In this document: in pieces, positions 35,296 to 46,083 of the stretch
Layout: every line of letters starts with the position of its first letter
Numbering within the stretch: position 1 is the stretch's first letter
Source of the DNA: Odontocerum albicorne
Taxonomy: Eukaryota; Arthropoda; Insecta; Trichoptera; Odontoceridae
DNA: 64,000 nt
Assembly: GCA_949825065.1 (NCBI GenBank)
Contig: OX463856.1
Coordinates: 17,630,095-17,694,094, forward strand
Reading direction: 5' to 3'
Notes under the pieces: generated by a model
What the model was told of the DNA's origin: nothing
The model's database searches: none
The model's input: only the letters and a program-made list of their open reading frames with translations
Made by a program: the position numbers and the translations under genes

Positions 35296-36040
35296 AAAAA
35301 AACAAGTTAATTATAAAATTATTTATAAACTTCATGTCCGGTATCCCACAGTGGAGCTTTTCAAGGAGTATCGGGTCCTTAACGTAGCCAACTTATACTT
35401 TAAGTCCATTCATTCTCTGGTACCTTCATTAAAAAAAAAAGAAAATGCAAACTCAGCAGAGACAGTTGCCATAAAACGCATAGCAACTGATCAAATATTC
35501 ACCATCCCTAAATTTAGAACTTCTTTTGCCCAAAGACAATATACCTATTTGGTTCTCATGACATACTATGCAATGCCGAATCGCATAAATACGAACGGAA
35601 GTAAACATTTATGCATTCGACCGGAGCGTAGTTGTTATAGTGACAGAGTTTGAATATTTGGACTTGCAGGAGGAATAACTTGCAACAAAAGTTTGTGTGA
35701 ACTCTTGAGTGTGGTGTGTTTTTGATGATTATATGTGGCACATTAAAAGATGGTCGTTTTGGTCTGTCTGGAGTGATGAAAAGTGAGGGGTTGGATTCTC
35801 GTGATCACAAGACACTTTTTATCGAGTTTATGGGAGTATGCAACGGGGTATTGTATAATAAAAAAATGGAAATAAATATTCAGTAAGATACAGACAAAAG
35901 CCAAGTTTACTGGACATAACAAATTAAAAGCAACAAAGCCAGATCCATTAAAATTGCGTATCTACATTAAACTACCTTTTGTTTTTTTACAAATTATGTA
36001 TTTATAAGATTTCCTGTCTTATATAAATAAATAAATAAAT
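35296..36040 (+). mobile_element. LINE-E 3' end with RT C-terminal coding (+)
   Basis: An open segment (35351-35653) encodes LFKEYRVLNVANLYF, IPKFRTSFAQRQYTYLVLM and onward, the LF.....L.V..LY....F..P..RTS..QR...Y pattern at the extreme C-terminus of some jockey/CR1-like reverse transcriptases. The 3' region carries the LINE-E blocks (CAAAAGCCAAGTTTACTGG, GATCCATTAAAATTGCG) and ends in (AAAT)n at 36025-36040. Assignment of the coding part and the 3' part to one element is inferred from adjacency. Confidence 0.65.
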
Positions 36041-36440
36041 AGTCAATTGAGTGTTGCACTATTCAACTAGTTTACAAACCGCCTCATCAACTTTCTACAC
36101 AAAAAAACCAAAAAGTGGGGGTTTTGTTTCCATTGCTTTTATTTTTATCTTTAATTTGCTTTTCCCTAGATTTTTTTCATGAATACGTCAAATTTAAACT
36201 AAATTAAGATATTAACAGCATCCATTCATGTTGCCAGTTTATAATAATAATAATTTCAACAGTAAATATTATACCTCAAAATGTTACAAATTAGCAAACT
36301 TATTTAAAAAAGACTTTTTTATTTCCAAAATGATTATGCCTATCTTTTCTGAAGGGTCATTGAAATTTTAATGTGTTAAACACATATAGTCTAAGAATCT
36401 CGCCGAGGTTGTCTCCTCCCTCCCTTTATGCACAGTCCCC
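36041..36440. other. Non-coding stretch
   Basis: AT-rich; no gene or element recognised. Confidence 0.45.
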
Positions 36441-36640
36441 AATCCGAATGTTTACCGTTAGAAGCGTGTATATAGGTACCAATCCGAATGTTTACCGTTA
36501 GAAGCGTGTATATAGGTACCAATCCGAATGTTTACCGTTAGAAGCGTGTATATAGGTACCAATCCGAATGTTTACCGTTAGAAGCGTGTATATAGGTACC
36601 AATCCGAATGTTTACCGTTAGAAGCGTGTATATAGGTACC
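36441..36640. repeat. Perfect 5 x 40-bp tandem array
   Basis: Five identical 40-base units beginning AATCCGAATGTTTACCGTTA and ending ATAGGTACC. A sixth begins AATTCGAACA and breaks off. The units contain CpG dinucleotides and no internal variation. Confidence 0.97.
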
Positions 36641-38302
36641 AATTCGAACAGAATTCAGTCTTGTTTGTGCTTCCCTGATGAAATTAAAGCTTTGATACCG
36701 GTAGGGTTTTACCGTTATAAAAAGTGGAATAAGCAGTGTTTGATTAAAACAAATTACAAAGTCTTTAAACCTCCACAATGTTAATGCCTTAACTATAAAT
36801 AATATACTTCATAATATTCTTACCAAAAAATCAAATATACACACTGACCCAAATACAAACTCAAGACCAAGCAAAAAATACCTGGGCAAGAAGCAACAAT
36901 AGGGAAAATGTGCGTAATTTACGTTCTAGAAGCGAATCCCGTTTGAGAAATTTGCCGGTTTTGTGAATTCATGTAGAAACTGTCTGTTTGGTGTAATGTT
37001 CTAAAAACAAATACTTAACGGTTGAGGGATTTTTCCATGCGCCTTTTTTCCGGTCAAAATTAAGGTCGATTTATTAATTGAGAAACATTTTTCGAAGGAT
37101 CCTCTTTCTCCCAGAGACTAAACAATCAGGAATAAACTGAGAAAAAAACTGGAGAATGATTCGAGCCGATTTCGTAGAACAGCGGTTGTTAACATTTTCT
37201 AGTGAAAAGCCAGAGAAACAAATTTTATATTTTAGACCAGAAATTAAAATTAATTTTACATTAATTATTTAAACAAAATTCAGAATTTAATAAGGTGTGA
37301 AAATAAACAACTTAAAAATCTGATTGCGAGTTCACGCAATTTTCTATTTCAGGAAAAGCAGCCCCTGTAATCTAGTTAGTTGCGCACATTACATCCAACC
37401 TGAGAGTTTCCAGTTCAATTGGTTATAAAGTCATTTAAAGCTTCAATTTGTTTTTTTTCAATAAGGGTACAAAATTTTTCACAGTTTTTCTCTCTTAGTT
37501 CGATTCTTGGTAAATTCATTTCCGGATTGGTTTGACTTTTAAGGCATTTGAAATAAGAAATTTGTTTTTTTTTGTAACTTATGGGCTTTTTATCAGATAT
37601 AAAACTTAAAACAACACAAAAATAGTGTAATATAAAAACTGCCTACCAAAATGCTGCATCAGATGCAGCCTGATGATCTTCTTCATATATTTTATTTCCA
37701 TGTTATCAGAACTGAAGATTTGATATTTCAAGACTATGTAACTGTTGAGAAACATCCGTTTGCATAGAATAAACTAATACACAGTCAGGCATCTTCTATA
37801 CATAGGATAGCTGACAATCATACTCAAGCAACTAAGATTAACTTTTTATACGTACAGGTAAAACCAAACTTAAATAGTTATAGAAATACGCAACATAAAA
37901 CAATCAACTAAGTATTTAATTATTTAGCCGAAACGATTAATTCCCATCACAAAGAAAACTCATTTTGCTTTATTTAAAACATTTGAAATGATCACTTAAA
38001 TATCCAAGACTTTTATAAAAGTAAACCAAAGCTGCATTCTACTATCTGAATCATAAGTCTGTTCAGAGTGTATCTACGGTAATTAAAAAAATGCTTTGGA
38101 AAAAGACAAGAATTAACATTTCGTTATATTAAAATTAAATTTTCGACTTGTCTCCCTCCACTTCCAAACAACGTTCAAGTCCGACATAATAAGTACACAG
38201 ACAGTCATCATAGACAGAAACTTTTCGACAGACTTTCAATTTGTCATTGGTTACATTTTTTTTAAATGAACCGATGATTTAAAATCACTGACATAGACGT
38301 TT
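36641..38302. other. Non-coding stretch
   Basis: No gene or element recognised. The short SINE-head-like string around 37374-37430 (AATCTAGTTAGTTGCG, AGTTCAATTGG) is too degraded to call. Confidence 0.45.
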
Positions 38303-38832
38303 CATCATCATCATCAATGGCACTACAGCCCATTGTGGGCCCCGGCCTCCTCCAGCAGTCGTTGCCATTCCCCCCTATCCTGGGATGCACTCCTCCAGCC
38401 CCTGATGCCAATCACGTTTGCATCATTCTGCACCCCATCCATCCACCTAAGCTTTGGTCTGCCCACGCTACGTCTTCCTTGGGGCTTGGAAAAGAGTACT
38501 TTGTTAGGCATTTCCTCTTCTCCCATTCTTGCTACATGCCCCGCCCAACGTAGTCTCCCAATTTTGATGTATTTTATAATGTTGGGCTCTTTGTATATGC
38601 TGTATAACTCCTCATTATATCTCACTCTCCAAGATCCATTTTCCTGTATGGGTCCGAATATTTTTCTGAGTATTTTTCTTTCAAATATTAGAAGGGAAGA
38701 TTCGTTCTTCTTACTCAATACCCAGCATTCAGACCCATATGTGAGGACAGGTCGTAGCAGTGTCTTATAAATGGTAAGTTTTGTCCTTCTGGACAACAAC
38801 CGAGATATAAGGTGTATAGACGTTTAGTAAGG
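38303..38832 (-). mobile_element. Young 5'-truncated RTE-like LINE with 14-bp TSD (-)
   Basis: A 158-codon open frame (38323-38799) encodes the C-terminal part of an RTE-like reverse transcriptase: RTKLTIYKTLLRPVLTYGSE, FERKILRKIFGP, GRLRWAGHVARMGEEEMPNK, RRSVGRPKLRWMDGV, QDRGEWQRLLEEAGAHNGL, stop. No stops interrupt it and GC is higher than the surroundings. The 3' end is a (CATCAT)n run on the plus strand. TGACATAGACGTTT flanks it at 38289-38302 and 38833-38846. About 30 bases at the 5' junction are non-element filler resembling the target. Confidence 0.92.
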
Positions 38833-38859
38833 TGACATAGACGTTTAGTAGTGGGTAAA

Positions 38860-39295
38860 CGCAGGCTCGTAAAGAAAAATATATATTTCTTGCACTGTCT
38901 ACTTCTCAACTTTGGCAAGTTATGTTACGTTTGTGTACTTGGATCTAGTGGCATCAAAGCATAGTTTTGATTCAATTGATTTTTTCTGTGATAATACGTT
39001 TTATTTGCAGGGCTGTTCGAACTCTAGCCCTTAAACCACTTAATAAGTATATTTGCTTCGCAGCATCATTTTCCTTCTTCCGTGTTGTTGAGCCTTAATT
39101 CCGTCGTCACTATTATTTTCGCACTTTGGTGTGTCGCCATCAGAAGAACAGTTTCTTTGGAATGGTTATTTTTCATCGATTCAGGTTCATAACATAATAA
39201 ATAAAACTTATTTTGATTTTCTAATGCAGCTTACGCTGGACGGGAGCTTATTTTGTCCCCTATAACGTCGGTGGGATCGGACTAAACTCTTCGTG
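38860..39295. repeat. Unclassified dispersed repeat, copy 2
   Basis: Partner of 12655-13085 in the same orientation; the shared blocks are listed there. GACGGGAGCTTATTTTGTCCCC near the right end is the best-conserved segment. Confidence 0.65.
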
Positions 39296-39898
39296 TGTTG
39301 AAAATAAAATCTTTTTCACGTGCCATAGTTTTACGATTCCGATTTTACGGAATACGTCGCGACGAAACAGTTGAAAATGAGTCGAGAGGAGGTCAAGGAA
39401 ATCTCGGAGGCTGTTTTCAATTCTGTAAACTTTGCAAATTTCATGTTTTTTCTCTCCATTTTTTCCTTCCCGTCGACATTAAAACGAATGTTTCTTATAC
39501 CAATGATCACTCGAAAAACGGATCGCTATCAACATTTTCGCAAGTTTAACAAATTGAAATTTGAACCTTTTCATACACTCAGATGAATATAATTTAACTA
39601 GTAAACTTTAGTAAAAAACTTCTATCAAAATATTATTCCCTTAAAAATATATTTTTTTAAATTCAATCAATATATGCCAGGAAAATAGCACACATCGAAA
39701 ATATGAATGATCACATGCAAAATAGATCAAACCCATAATCTACCTAAACCTTTCTTCAAAGAGTTCGTAAGGCTTTTAAGAGAACAGTCGTGAGCATTCT
39801 TAGACTTGATATTAACTATTAGTGAATTAACCACACTGCAGAAAAAAACATAATAAGCCTTCATTTTTCAGAGTCAGTAGCATTTGCTTTACATTTCT
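39296..39898. other. Non-coding stretch
   Basis: Two overlapping plus frames (39295-39586) have no recognisable similarity. No element identified. Confidence 0.4.
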
Positions 39899-40054
39899 CC
39901 TAGAGTAAGCTGTTTTTGCATTATTTACCAAGTTCATCCATCGCGTTGGTCATCTGTCTCGTGATCGGGACGTTTTTGCTTTATCTCTAATCAATTGTAC
40001 CTCCGTTATATCTTCTCGTCTGATAATATAGCCAAAGTACCTAAGCATTTGCAG
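39899..40054 (-). mobile_element. RTE-like LINE fragment (-)
   Basis: The minus strand reads LQMLRYFGYIIRREDITEV, LIRDKAKTSRSRDR, stop, PTRWMNLV. This is the LRW.GH..RRD....L...G...G.RSRGR.PTRW.D pattern of arthropod LINEs. One in-frame stop. Confidence 0.7.
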
Positions 40055-40563
40055 TTGTGCAAGTATTGTACAAGATAAATGTTATTCGATTTGTTACTTG
40101 AACCTAAAACAAAGAAGCAACGTTGAACTCAAAGTATTCCTCGTCCATAACTCATATACAATGTTCATCCCTTTCCCTATTTTCCTTGAGTTTCATGTTC
40201 CACTGCCTATTAATATTTCAACTCTGCAAGCGTGTTTAAATGTTCCAACCTGAAAAAGTGTTTAAGATTGCAAATTGAAATCTAATATTACAATGTTTAT
40301 TGTAAAATAATGAAAGAAGAATTTATATAGCGCCGTTTAGGGTACATACGAGTACTATCCACAACGATGGCAAACGGCAATGATAAAATGTAGTTGATTG
40401 TAATATTTTAATTAAATTAAATTTCAAATAAGTTTGAGTTATATTTATATTAAAATATAAATCCCTTTATTAACATACGAATATGTTTAATGTCAAACTT
40501 TCATGAATTTATGTAATACCTGAAAACATATATTTATAAGTGTTATAATTTAAAATGTTATTT
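40055..40563. other. Non-coding stretch
   Basis: No gene or element recognised. Confidence 0.45.
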
Positions 40564-40898
40564 TTGGATGTCGTTGCTGGGCCTCGTAGTTGAAGATCCC
40601 CTCGCCATTCCAACGTCAATTCGGTTAGAAAGTGAAGCTGTGCCGTTTTTTTAAGTGAGTGTGATATTGCACACCGGCAAACTCACCGGCTGTACTGGAT
40701 CAGATAGCACACCGATGTGAGATTATCGGAATACACTAGCATGTATTTTTTTCCTTTTCTTTTGGAAGAATAGATATGATCAAAGCGGAAGTTAGGAAAA
40801 AATACATGTGTCATTCGAGGGGAGTAGCACAGGATTCGAACCAATGACCTTCCGCACGGAAGCCCAGTGCGTTACCACGCGGCCATGCACCTCACATA
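40564..40898 (-). mobile_element. SINE-B copy 1 (-), tRNA-derived
   Basis: Reverse complement: head CATGGCCGCGTGGTAACGCA (A box), GTCATTGGTTCGAATCCTG (B box), then a ~250-base body unrelated to SINE-A. The tail is GACGTTGGAATGGCGAGGGG, ATCTTCAACTACGAGGCCCA, GCAACGACATCC. The tail matches the 3' end of LINE-D at 57635-57697. Both promoter boxes are good matches to the Pol III consensus. Confidence 0.85.
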
Positions 40899-40969
40899 TG
40901 GTTATATAATGCACCAGAATACTCGTGATGGATTACAGCAAAAAAAAACTTATGTGTTTGATGCCAACA

Positions 40970-41065
40970 ATAGCAGAGTACTTCTAAAGTCTAGTGCTCT
41001 GTCCACAGTCTGGCGCTCTGTCCTCTCCGCCAACCTCTAAAATGTCGTGTTTGTATTTATGTATA
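40970..41065 (+). mobile_element. LINE-C 3' end scrap (+)
   Basis: GTCTGGCGCTCTGTCCTCTC, CGCCAACCTC, then GTCGTGTTTGTATTTATG, a diverged LINE-C terminus. The words before it (AAAGTCTAGTGCTCTGTCC) partly repeat it. Confidence 0.5.
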
Positions 41066-41236
41066 TAAATATAATAATTTTAGCTACTATTTATAGATAG
41101 GAGGGGGTTTGGGCAGAAGGATAATGCGGGAATCAGGAAATACGTTACGTTACTAAAGGGAAATATAGTACTTTTAAATCCAACTATTATTTCGTCGATA
41201 TTCCTCTCCGCGCCTTCCATTTACATTTGCACTATC

Positions 41237-41515
41237 GTATTTGAGGATCCCCTCACCATTCCAATGTCAATTACTTTGGGAAGCAAAGCTGTGCCATGGA
41301 GGTTTGTTTTTTTATTTTGTTCTATTTTAAATGAGTGAGCTGTTGCACGCCAGCAAACTCGCCGGCCACACCCCTAAACTGAATCCGATGGCACACCGAG
41401 TGAGACTATCGAAGCACATCAGCATGTTTTTCTTCCTTTGTTTTTGAAAGAATTAACATGATCGAAGTCATAGGTATCCTTATTCCTCAAAATATTAGGT
41501 GGAATAGTGCCAGTG
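41237..41515 (-). mobile_element. SINE-B copy 2 (-), head lost
   Basis: Aligns with copy 1 across body and tail: GAGGATCCCCTCACCATTCC, AAGCAAAGCTGTGCC, GCACGCCAGCAAACTCGCCG, CACACCGAGTGAGA, CATCAGCATG. The tRNA-like head is not recognisable. It has a ~25-base T-rich insertion (41307-41330) relative to copy 1. Lies ~340 bases from copy 1 in the same orientation. Confidence 0.75.
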
Positions 41516-41524
41516 ATTAGCACA

Positions 41525-41815
41525 ATATATGTTTTTTATTAGTATTTCTTCATTCATTCGTTCTACATGCCCACGCTATTTCAACGTGGTTGTTCATATT
41601 ACTCAATAAACCAACCTTATGTTCACTCTCATCCGAAATCACTTCACGTCGTATTTTATCATACATTATTACCATATATATTATTCTCAGAGCATGCTTT
41701 CCCAACCATTTATTCGGCTTTTTTCAGTCTTTTTCCACCTCCCCGTTTCACTCTTATGTATGAAAGTTGATACGAAAATATTAATGTGGACTATCATCTA
41801 AGCATATTTTAATAC
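41525..41815 (-). mobile_element. LINE-C internal fragment (-)
   Basis: Colinear with 22480-22530 and 11380-11880 (TAGTATTTCTTCATTCATTC, ACATGCCCACGCTATTTCAA, TTCACTCTCAT, CGTTTCACTC). It corresponds to the RT region upstream of the LINE-C terminus. Confidence 0.55.
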
Positions 41816-42708
41816 TTTTATACTTAATATATTTGAATTTGTAAGTGATTCCTCTCTTATTTTTTAAATAACATCACTGTCTTTATAACTTTAAAACTGA
41901 AATATAAATATTTCACCCAACACTGGAATCCAAATTGTTAAACATTTTTTTCTGATTGCCTTTTGGAAAAAAATCTGCCATTTTTTTAGTATTATAATAT
42001 GTTTGAATAATGATTAATAAAAATAAATTGTGATATCACATAAATATAAAATAAATTATTAATAGGTACACGACCGAGTCCCCTGTAGAGAAGTGAAAAT
42101 AAAATTATATTTGTGCAGTCAAACAGTACAAAGGAACCGTCAACAGAGACACGAATAACGAGTGTTCTGATTCAATAAAACGACGAGGAGAAATAAAATA
42201 TGGGAAAACGATACGTTGGGAATATGATTTAAAAAATGTTCAAGTCCATATTATATTTTTTCATTCATTTATTTATTTTGTTCCAACATTTTACACAGAT
42301 GGAAAACAAAATCAGGTCAACTTGACGAATGAATGATTTGAGTTTATATTTATATGTTTCAAAAAACTTCAAGTACAGTATGATAATGATAATATTATAC
42401 ATACCGAATCATGTTAGTACTGCTAAAATATTGTAGTGCTTCAGGGATGTTTGCTCAGGTCATATGCTAAATTTTTAGGCACTTGTGAGACAACGCGTAT
42501 GGAGAATAGATTAGCTTGTAACACGAACTGACAACTGATTTATTAGAGCAAGACAAATTTATCTGCGCTACTGAAAAATGATTATTGTAACAAAAAGTAT
42601 AAAATTTGAACAAAATGTTAATTATTTTTTTTTTATTTTAAAATTTATTTAATTTAAAAATAAAACATTTTTTTTTCAGTTTTTATGTACCTATATACGA
42701 GTATATGT
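41816..42708. other. Non-coding stretch
   Basis: No gene or element recognised. Confidence 0.45.
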
Positions 42709-42896
42709 ACGACCTCCGTGGCCTGGTGGTAAGACACTTGTCTGCCGATCCGGAGGTTGCGAATTCGATCCCCGCTGGAACCCAGATTTTTTTAAATAGG
42801 ATTCCAGTCTGGTTAACATTTAGGGCCTATAAAAACATCTTTCTGGTTGGCTAGAAGAGATTGCCACATTACAATAAACTCGCCAGGTTAAAAAAA
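42709..42896 (+). mobile_element. SINE-A copy (+), best-preserved head
   Basis: Head CGACCTCCGTGGCCTGGTGG (A box), TAAGACACTTGTCTGCCGAT, GGTTGCGAATTCGATCCCCG (B box), CTGGAACCCAGATTTTTT; body GGATTCCAGTCTGG; tail TTGGCTAGAAGAGATTGCCA and ACTCGCCAGG, ending in A-rich sequence instead of the TATACAACG terminus. A good reference for the family's 5' half. Confidence 0.88.
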
Positions 42897-43799
42897 AATT
42901 TTTTTTACTATGTAATTAACTCTTCTTTTATTGCTTATCTATTATATTTATATAATGCTTGCTAAAATAAAGTAATAATGTCGTTATTCACCCAACTATA
43001 GACCGACTCTGGTTATAAGGCAAGTCCCATTTTATGAAATATTTTTGTGGCAAAAAAAAGATTTACCTTTTAATCAATACATTGACTCTAAATTTCCTTT
43101 TTTAGATCCTTGGATTGATTTTCTTGAAGAATATTTGTTTTGGCGATCACCAACATCAAACATTGTTTTTTAAAACCAAATTTTCTAACAGCCGCGCTGT
43201 TATTTGTATCTTCTGCAACACGCATTACCATGAGCTCGGCATTTGATTCGAAGCTCCTGCAAATTATTTGATATACATTATTTTTTTTTTTGAGATTCTC
43301 GCGTTTCAATATGGTTACTCATATATTCGAGGCAGTAAGAATAAGAAAAACGCAGCACAAAAAATAAAACAAAAACAAAAAAACGTCAGAAACTAACAGC
43401 AAGTCTTATATTAGAGTCTCAAACAAATCAACAATAAACCCACTACCGCGCAATGACCGAGACTACTATATTGTCTCAAATACTTCAATTTATATATCCT
43501 AATATTATTTACGTTGTATTTTATCATACAGCATTTTATTAATTTTTATTTAGAGTTTTCGTAGTGTCGCCAATGTGAATATGTGAAAGGGTCACGTACT
43601 GTTCAATAAATTACTTGATGGCACTTCGATTCGTATAGATTGTTCAGCCTAAAGAGTAATTTTGCATTAGTGTGAGTAACACTCTCTGTTTTACACAACT
43701 TGTGTAGTGGTATTGGTTTTAGAATGGCACACTATTGGGTCGCGCAGAGCGCACGTTTCAATTGTTTTTAAAATACTCGGTGATTAGAAAAACATTACC
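42897..43799. other. Non-coding, possible 5' flank of a DNA transposon
   Basis: No gene. The part 43560-43799 precedes the transposase-like start at 43800 and may be its 5' region, but no terminal inverted repeat was identified. Confidence 0.4.
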
Positions 43800-43874
43800 A
43801 TGTCAAAATTAGGGAAGAGAAAACTGCTTTCGAGCCAAGCAAAGGAAATTGTATTAAATTTTGGTAATGATTAA
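43800..43874 (+). pseudogene. N-terminal fragment of a Tc1-like DDE transposase
   Basis: ATG is followed by 24 codons reading SKLGKRKLLSSQAKEIVLNF and a stop. Many insect Tc1-like elements begin with KRK.LSSQA(K/R)E(I/L)V, the start of the DNA-binding helix-turn-helix. The rest of the helix-turn-helix and the catalytic core do not follow, so this is a deleted remnant. Confidence 0.5.
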
Positions 43875-43912
43875 TAATAATTAGGGATCGGCCGAAAATG
43901 TGCTGCAATATA

Positions 43913-44173
43913 TTAGTGCGATTTTTGTTTAATGTAATGTATAATACATTTTTTTTTGAACAGTGACTTGACAGTCTCTTTCAGATGTATATGATTGTCA
44001 CTCCATCCAGTGTACTGTTGGATGGCTTGAAAGTCCAATTGTGGATTTACACACCCATCCTGCACGAGTGTGGGTAAATATTTCCGAATGGCATCTGATG
44101 ACTGGATTCGATGTACGCATTTTTCTTTTTCACGATCGCGTTTGATCCGTGTATTACCACCAAGCATTGCCAT
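43913..44173 (-). CDS. Unrecognised 86-codon ORF of protein-like composition
   Basis: Starts with ATG and reads MAMLGGNTRIKRDREKEKCV, then IQSSDAIRKYLPTLVQDG and QAIQQYTGWSDNHIHLKETV, ending in a basic tail before TAA. The amino-acid balance is less AT-driven than neighbouring spurious frames. It shares a small region with a deleted transposase start (43800) and lies just left of the 84-bp array, so it is more likely a piece of a transposon than a host gene. No splice sites or homologue recognised. Confidence 0.3.
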   Translation of the reverse strand: MAMLGGNTRIKRDREKEKCVHRIQSSDAIRKYLPTLVQDGCVNPQLDFQAIQQYTGWSDNHIHLKETVKSLFKKKCIIHYIKQKSH

Positions 44174-44280
44174 TGAAAATAAATAAAACCTTGGGAAATA
44201 TGCTGCTCTATCCTTATCTTGGAAGCATCTTATAGTGAAGTGAAGATATAGATGAAGTAATACAGGTCCGATTTAAATGT

Positions 44281-44785
44281 GGAAGTAGCACTTACATCAG
44301 ATTGCGGGAAACAGTGTTTCCATCAATATATTCTTTACACCACAATGGATAGCTGTTAAAATGTGTAAGTAGCACTCACATCAGATTGGGGGAAACGGTG
44401 TTTCCATCAATATATTATTTACACCACAATGGATAGCTGTTAAAATGTGTAAGTAGCACTCACATCAGATTGCGGGAAACGGTGTTTCCATCAATATATT
44501 CTTTACACCACAATGGATAGCTGTAAAAATGTGTAAGTAGCACTCACATCATATTGGGGGAAACGGTGTTTCCATCAATATATTATTTACACCACAATGG
44601 ATAGCTGTTAAAATGTGTAAGTAGCACTCACATCAGATTGCGGGAAACGGTGTTTCCATCAATATATTCTTTACACCACAATGCATAGCTGTTAAAATGT
44701 GTAAGTAGCACTTACATCAGATTGCAGGAAACGGTGTTTCCATCAATATATTCTTTACACCACAATGGAAAAGCTGTTAAAATGT
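44281..44785. repeat. 6 x 84-bp tandem array with alternating subtypes
   Basis: Units begin AAGTAGCACTCACATCAGAT (starts at about 44283, 44367, 44451, 44535, 44619, 44703). Units 1, 3 and 5 carry ATTGCGGG with ATATTCTTT; units 2 and 4 carry ATTGGGGG with ATATTATTT. This is a 168-bp dimer pattern, and unit 6 resembles the odd type. Each unit contains the hairpin GGAAAC-GGT-GTTTCC. Confidence 0.95.
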
Positions 44786-44861
44786 TGACTTACTAATGAC
44801 TTGCCTAAATGGCGTCTTCTTTAGGTGCATTGTAATATAGTAGATTGGCCATTAAAATGAC

Positions 44862-44990
44862 AATTTTATTTACACATGACAAGAAATACACACAATTTGC
44901 AAAAAAACTACAGGAAATTTTATTTACACATACAATTTTAATGGATCTGGGTTTATCGCCTTTCATTTGTCGTCTTTAACCTATTCAGTA
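44862..44990 (-). mobile_element. LINE-E 3' end (-)
   Basis: ATTTTATTTACACATGACAA, GAAATACACACAATTTGC, ACAATTTTAATGGATCTGGG, CCTTTCATTTGTCGTC: reverse complement of the LINE-E terminus, without a long TAAA tail. Confidence 0.8.
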
Positions 44991-45709
44991 AAGTCCGGAA
45001 GAACTCACTAGAACAGCATCCAAACCACTTCCGCATTTTTTAATTCATGATTCGGCATCCAAGTCTGCCTTTTCTGCAATTGATTTTCCTTAAATGATCA
45101 GTGATGTTGTAATGCATGTAATGCCGTAATAAGTGCATGCATGTAATAAGTAAGATTTCAAAAACTCAAATACTTTATTCCTCGTATTATCGAGAATAAG
45201 TTTAGTGGACACGAACTGTTTTATGATTGTGGATTTCCCTTATACAGTGGATAAATGCGTCGTTAACTTTTCGATCCAAAATTCATAGTCAGTTACATAT
45301 ACACGCGTTACACGGATGGCGAAACAACCCGAAAATAATTGACAAATGGTCAAAAAGAGTTATCTACTCTTCCTGTGAAAGTATCTGCTTTTATTTTTCT
45401 TTTATGAAAAAGGTTCAAATATAAAAGGTTTAATTTATTTTAGTTCACACCTTTTTTTCAGACAGTAACATGAGACAAATATGCCTTATTTATTACCCTT
45501 CTAATGGATCGTTGGAATCGTTTACTTTTTTTATAGTCATAAAAACACTTGCTGTTAAAGACAAAAGATATGTTTATCCTTCAATTGTTTTTAAATAACA
45601 CGTGTACTGAATAAATATACAGCAGAGTTTTATTGTTGTTAGAACTCTTATTTAGACAATAATTTTCTTGTCTTGCTATAAATAATTATTCCCGAAATAA
45701 TAATCTTGG
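44991..45709. other. Non-coding stretch
   Basis: No gene or element recognised. Near 45110-45150 the words ATGCATGTAAT and AATAAGT repeat within ~30 bases. Confidence 0.45.
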
Positions 45710-45893
45710 AATAACAAGGCTTATTACATGAGGCAGTCTCTTTCAACTAACCAGTGAGGTGTTAAACAAGCCTTAAGTAAAACAAAACAGAAACCCTGTT
45801 TGTAAAAAATCGGACATTAATGGAAATCGATCTTCCCTGGGTGGATAAACAAGGGTTGTACCAAATAAGCCTTGGATGTCGTCAGTATAAAAA
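45710..45893 (-). mobile_element. SINE-A copy (-), diverged
   Basis: Tail AACAAGGCTTATTACATGAG, CAGTCTCTTTCAACTAACCA; body TTAAACAAGCCTTAAGTAAA; B-box remnant GGAAATCGATCTTCC; head end GCCTTGGATGTCGTCAG (reverse complement). The Pol III boxes are degraded. Confidence 0.7.
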
Positions 45894-46083
45894 AAATTAT
45901 AATATATGAGACCAATGTCCCGGTTGAACCTTAAATAAAAATAGAAATATGAAAACGTTCTTCTTATTTAACTTACTGTTACGTGTTTTAAAAAAAAAAC
46001 AATAAAAGATAACTGTAAATCAAGATTGAAAAATAATCAAAATTATTCTAGGTATTTCAAGAACATATACTCATTTATTTCAA

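Noticed and set aside
35340..35660. Independent host gene from the 100-codon frame at 35351-35653
   Set aside because: Its pattern (LF.....L.V..LY, then RTS..QR...Y) matches the C-terminus of LINE reverse transcriptases, and it lies directly before a LINE-E 3' end.
36441..36640. CRISPR-like repeats (also 44281-44785, 15008-15191)
   Set aside because: Units are directly adjacent with no unique spacers, and the genome is a eukaryote with spliced exons and SINEs.
38333..38770. 145-codon plus-strand open frame
   Set aside because: Exactly antisense to the intact LINE frame at 38323-38799.
42709..42790. Genuine tRNA gene (also at 17230, 30780, 40850 and other SINE heads)
   Set aside because: A and B boxes are present, but the cloverleaf arms do not pair well, there is no Pol III terminator in place, and each head continues into the SINE body and tail.
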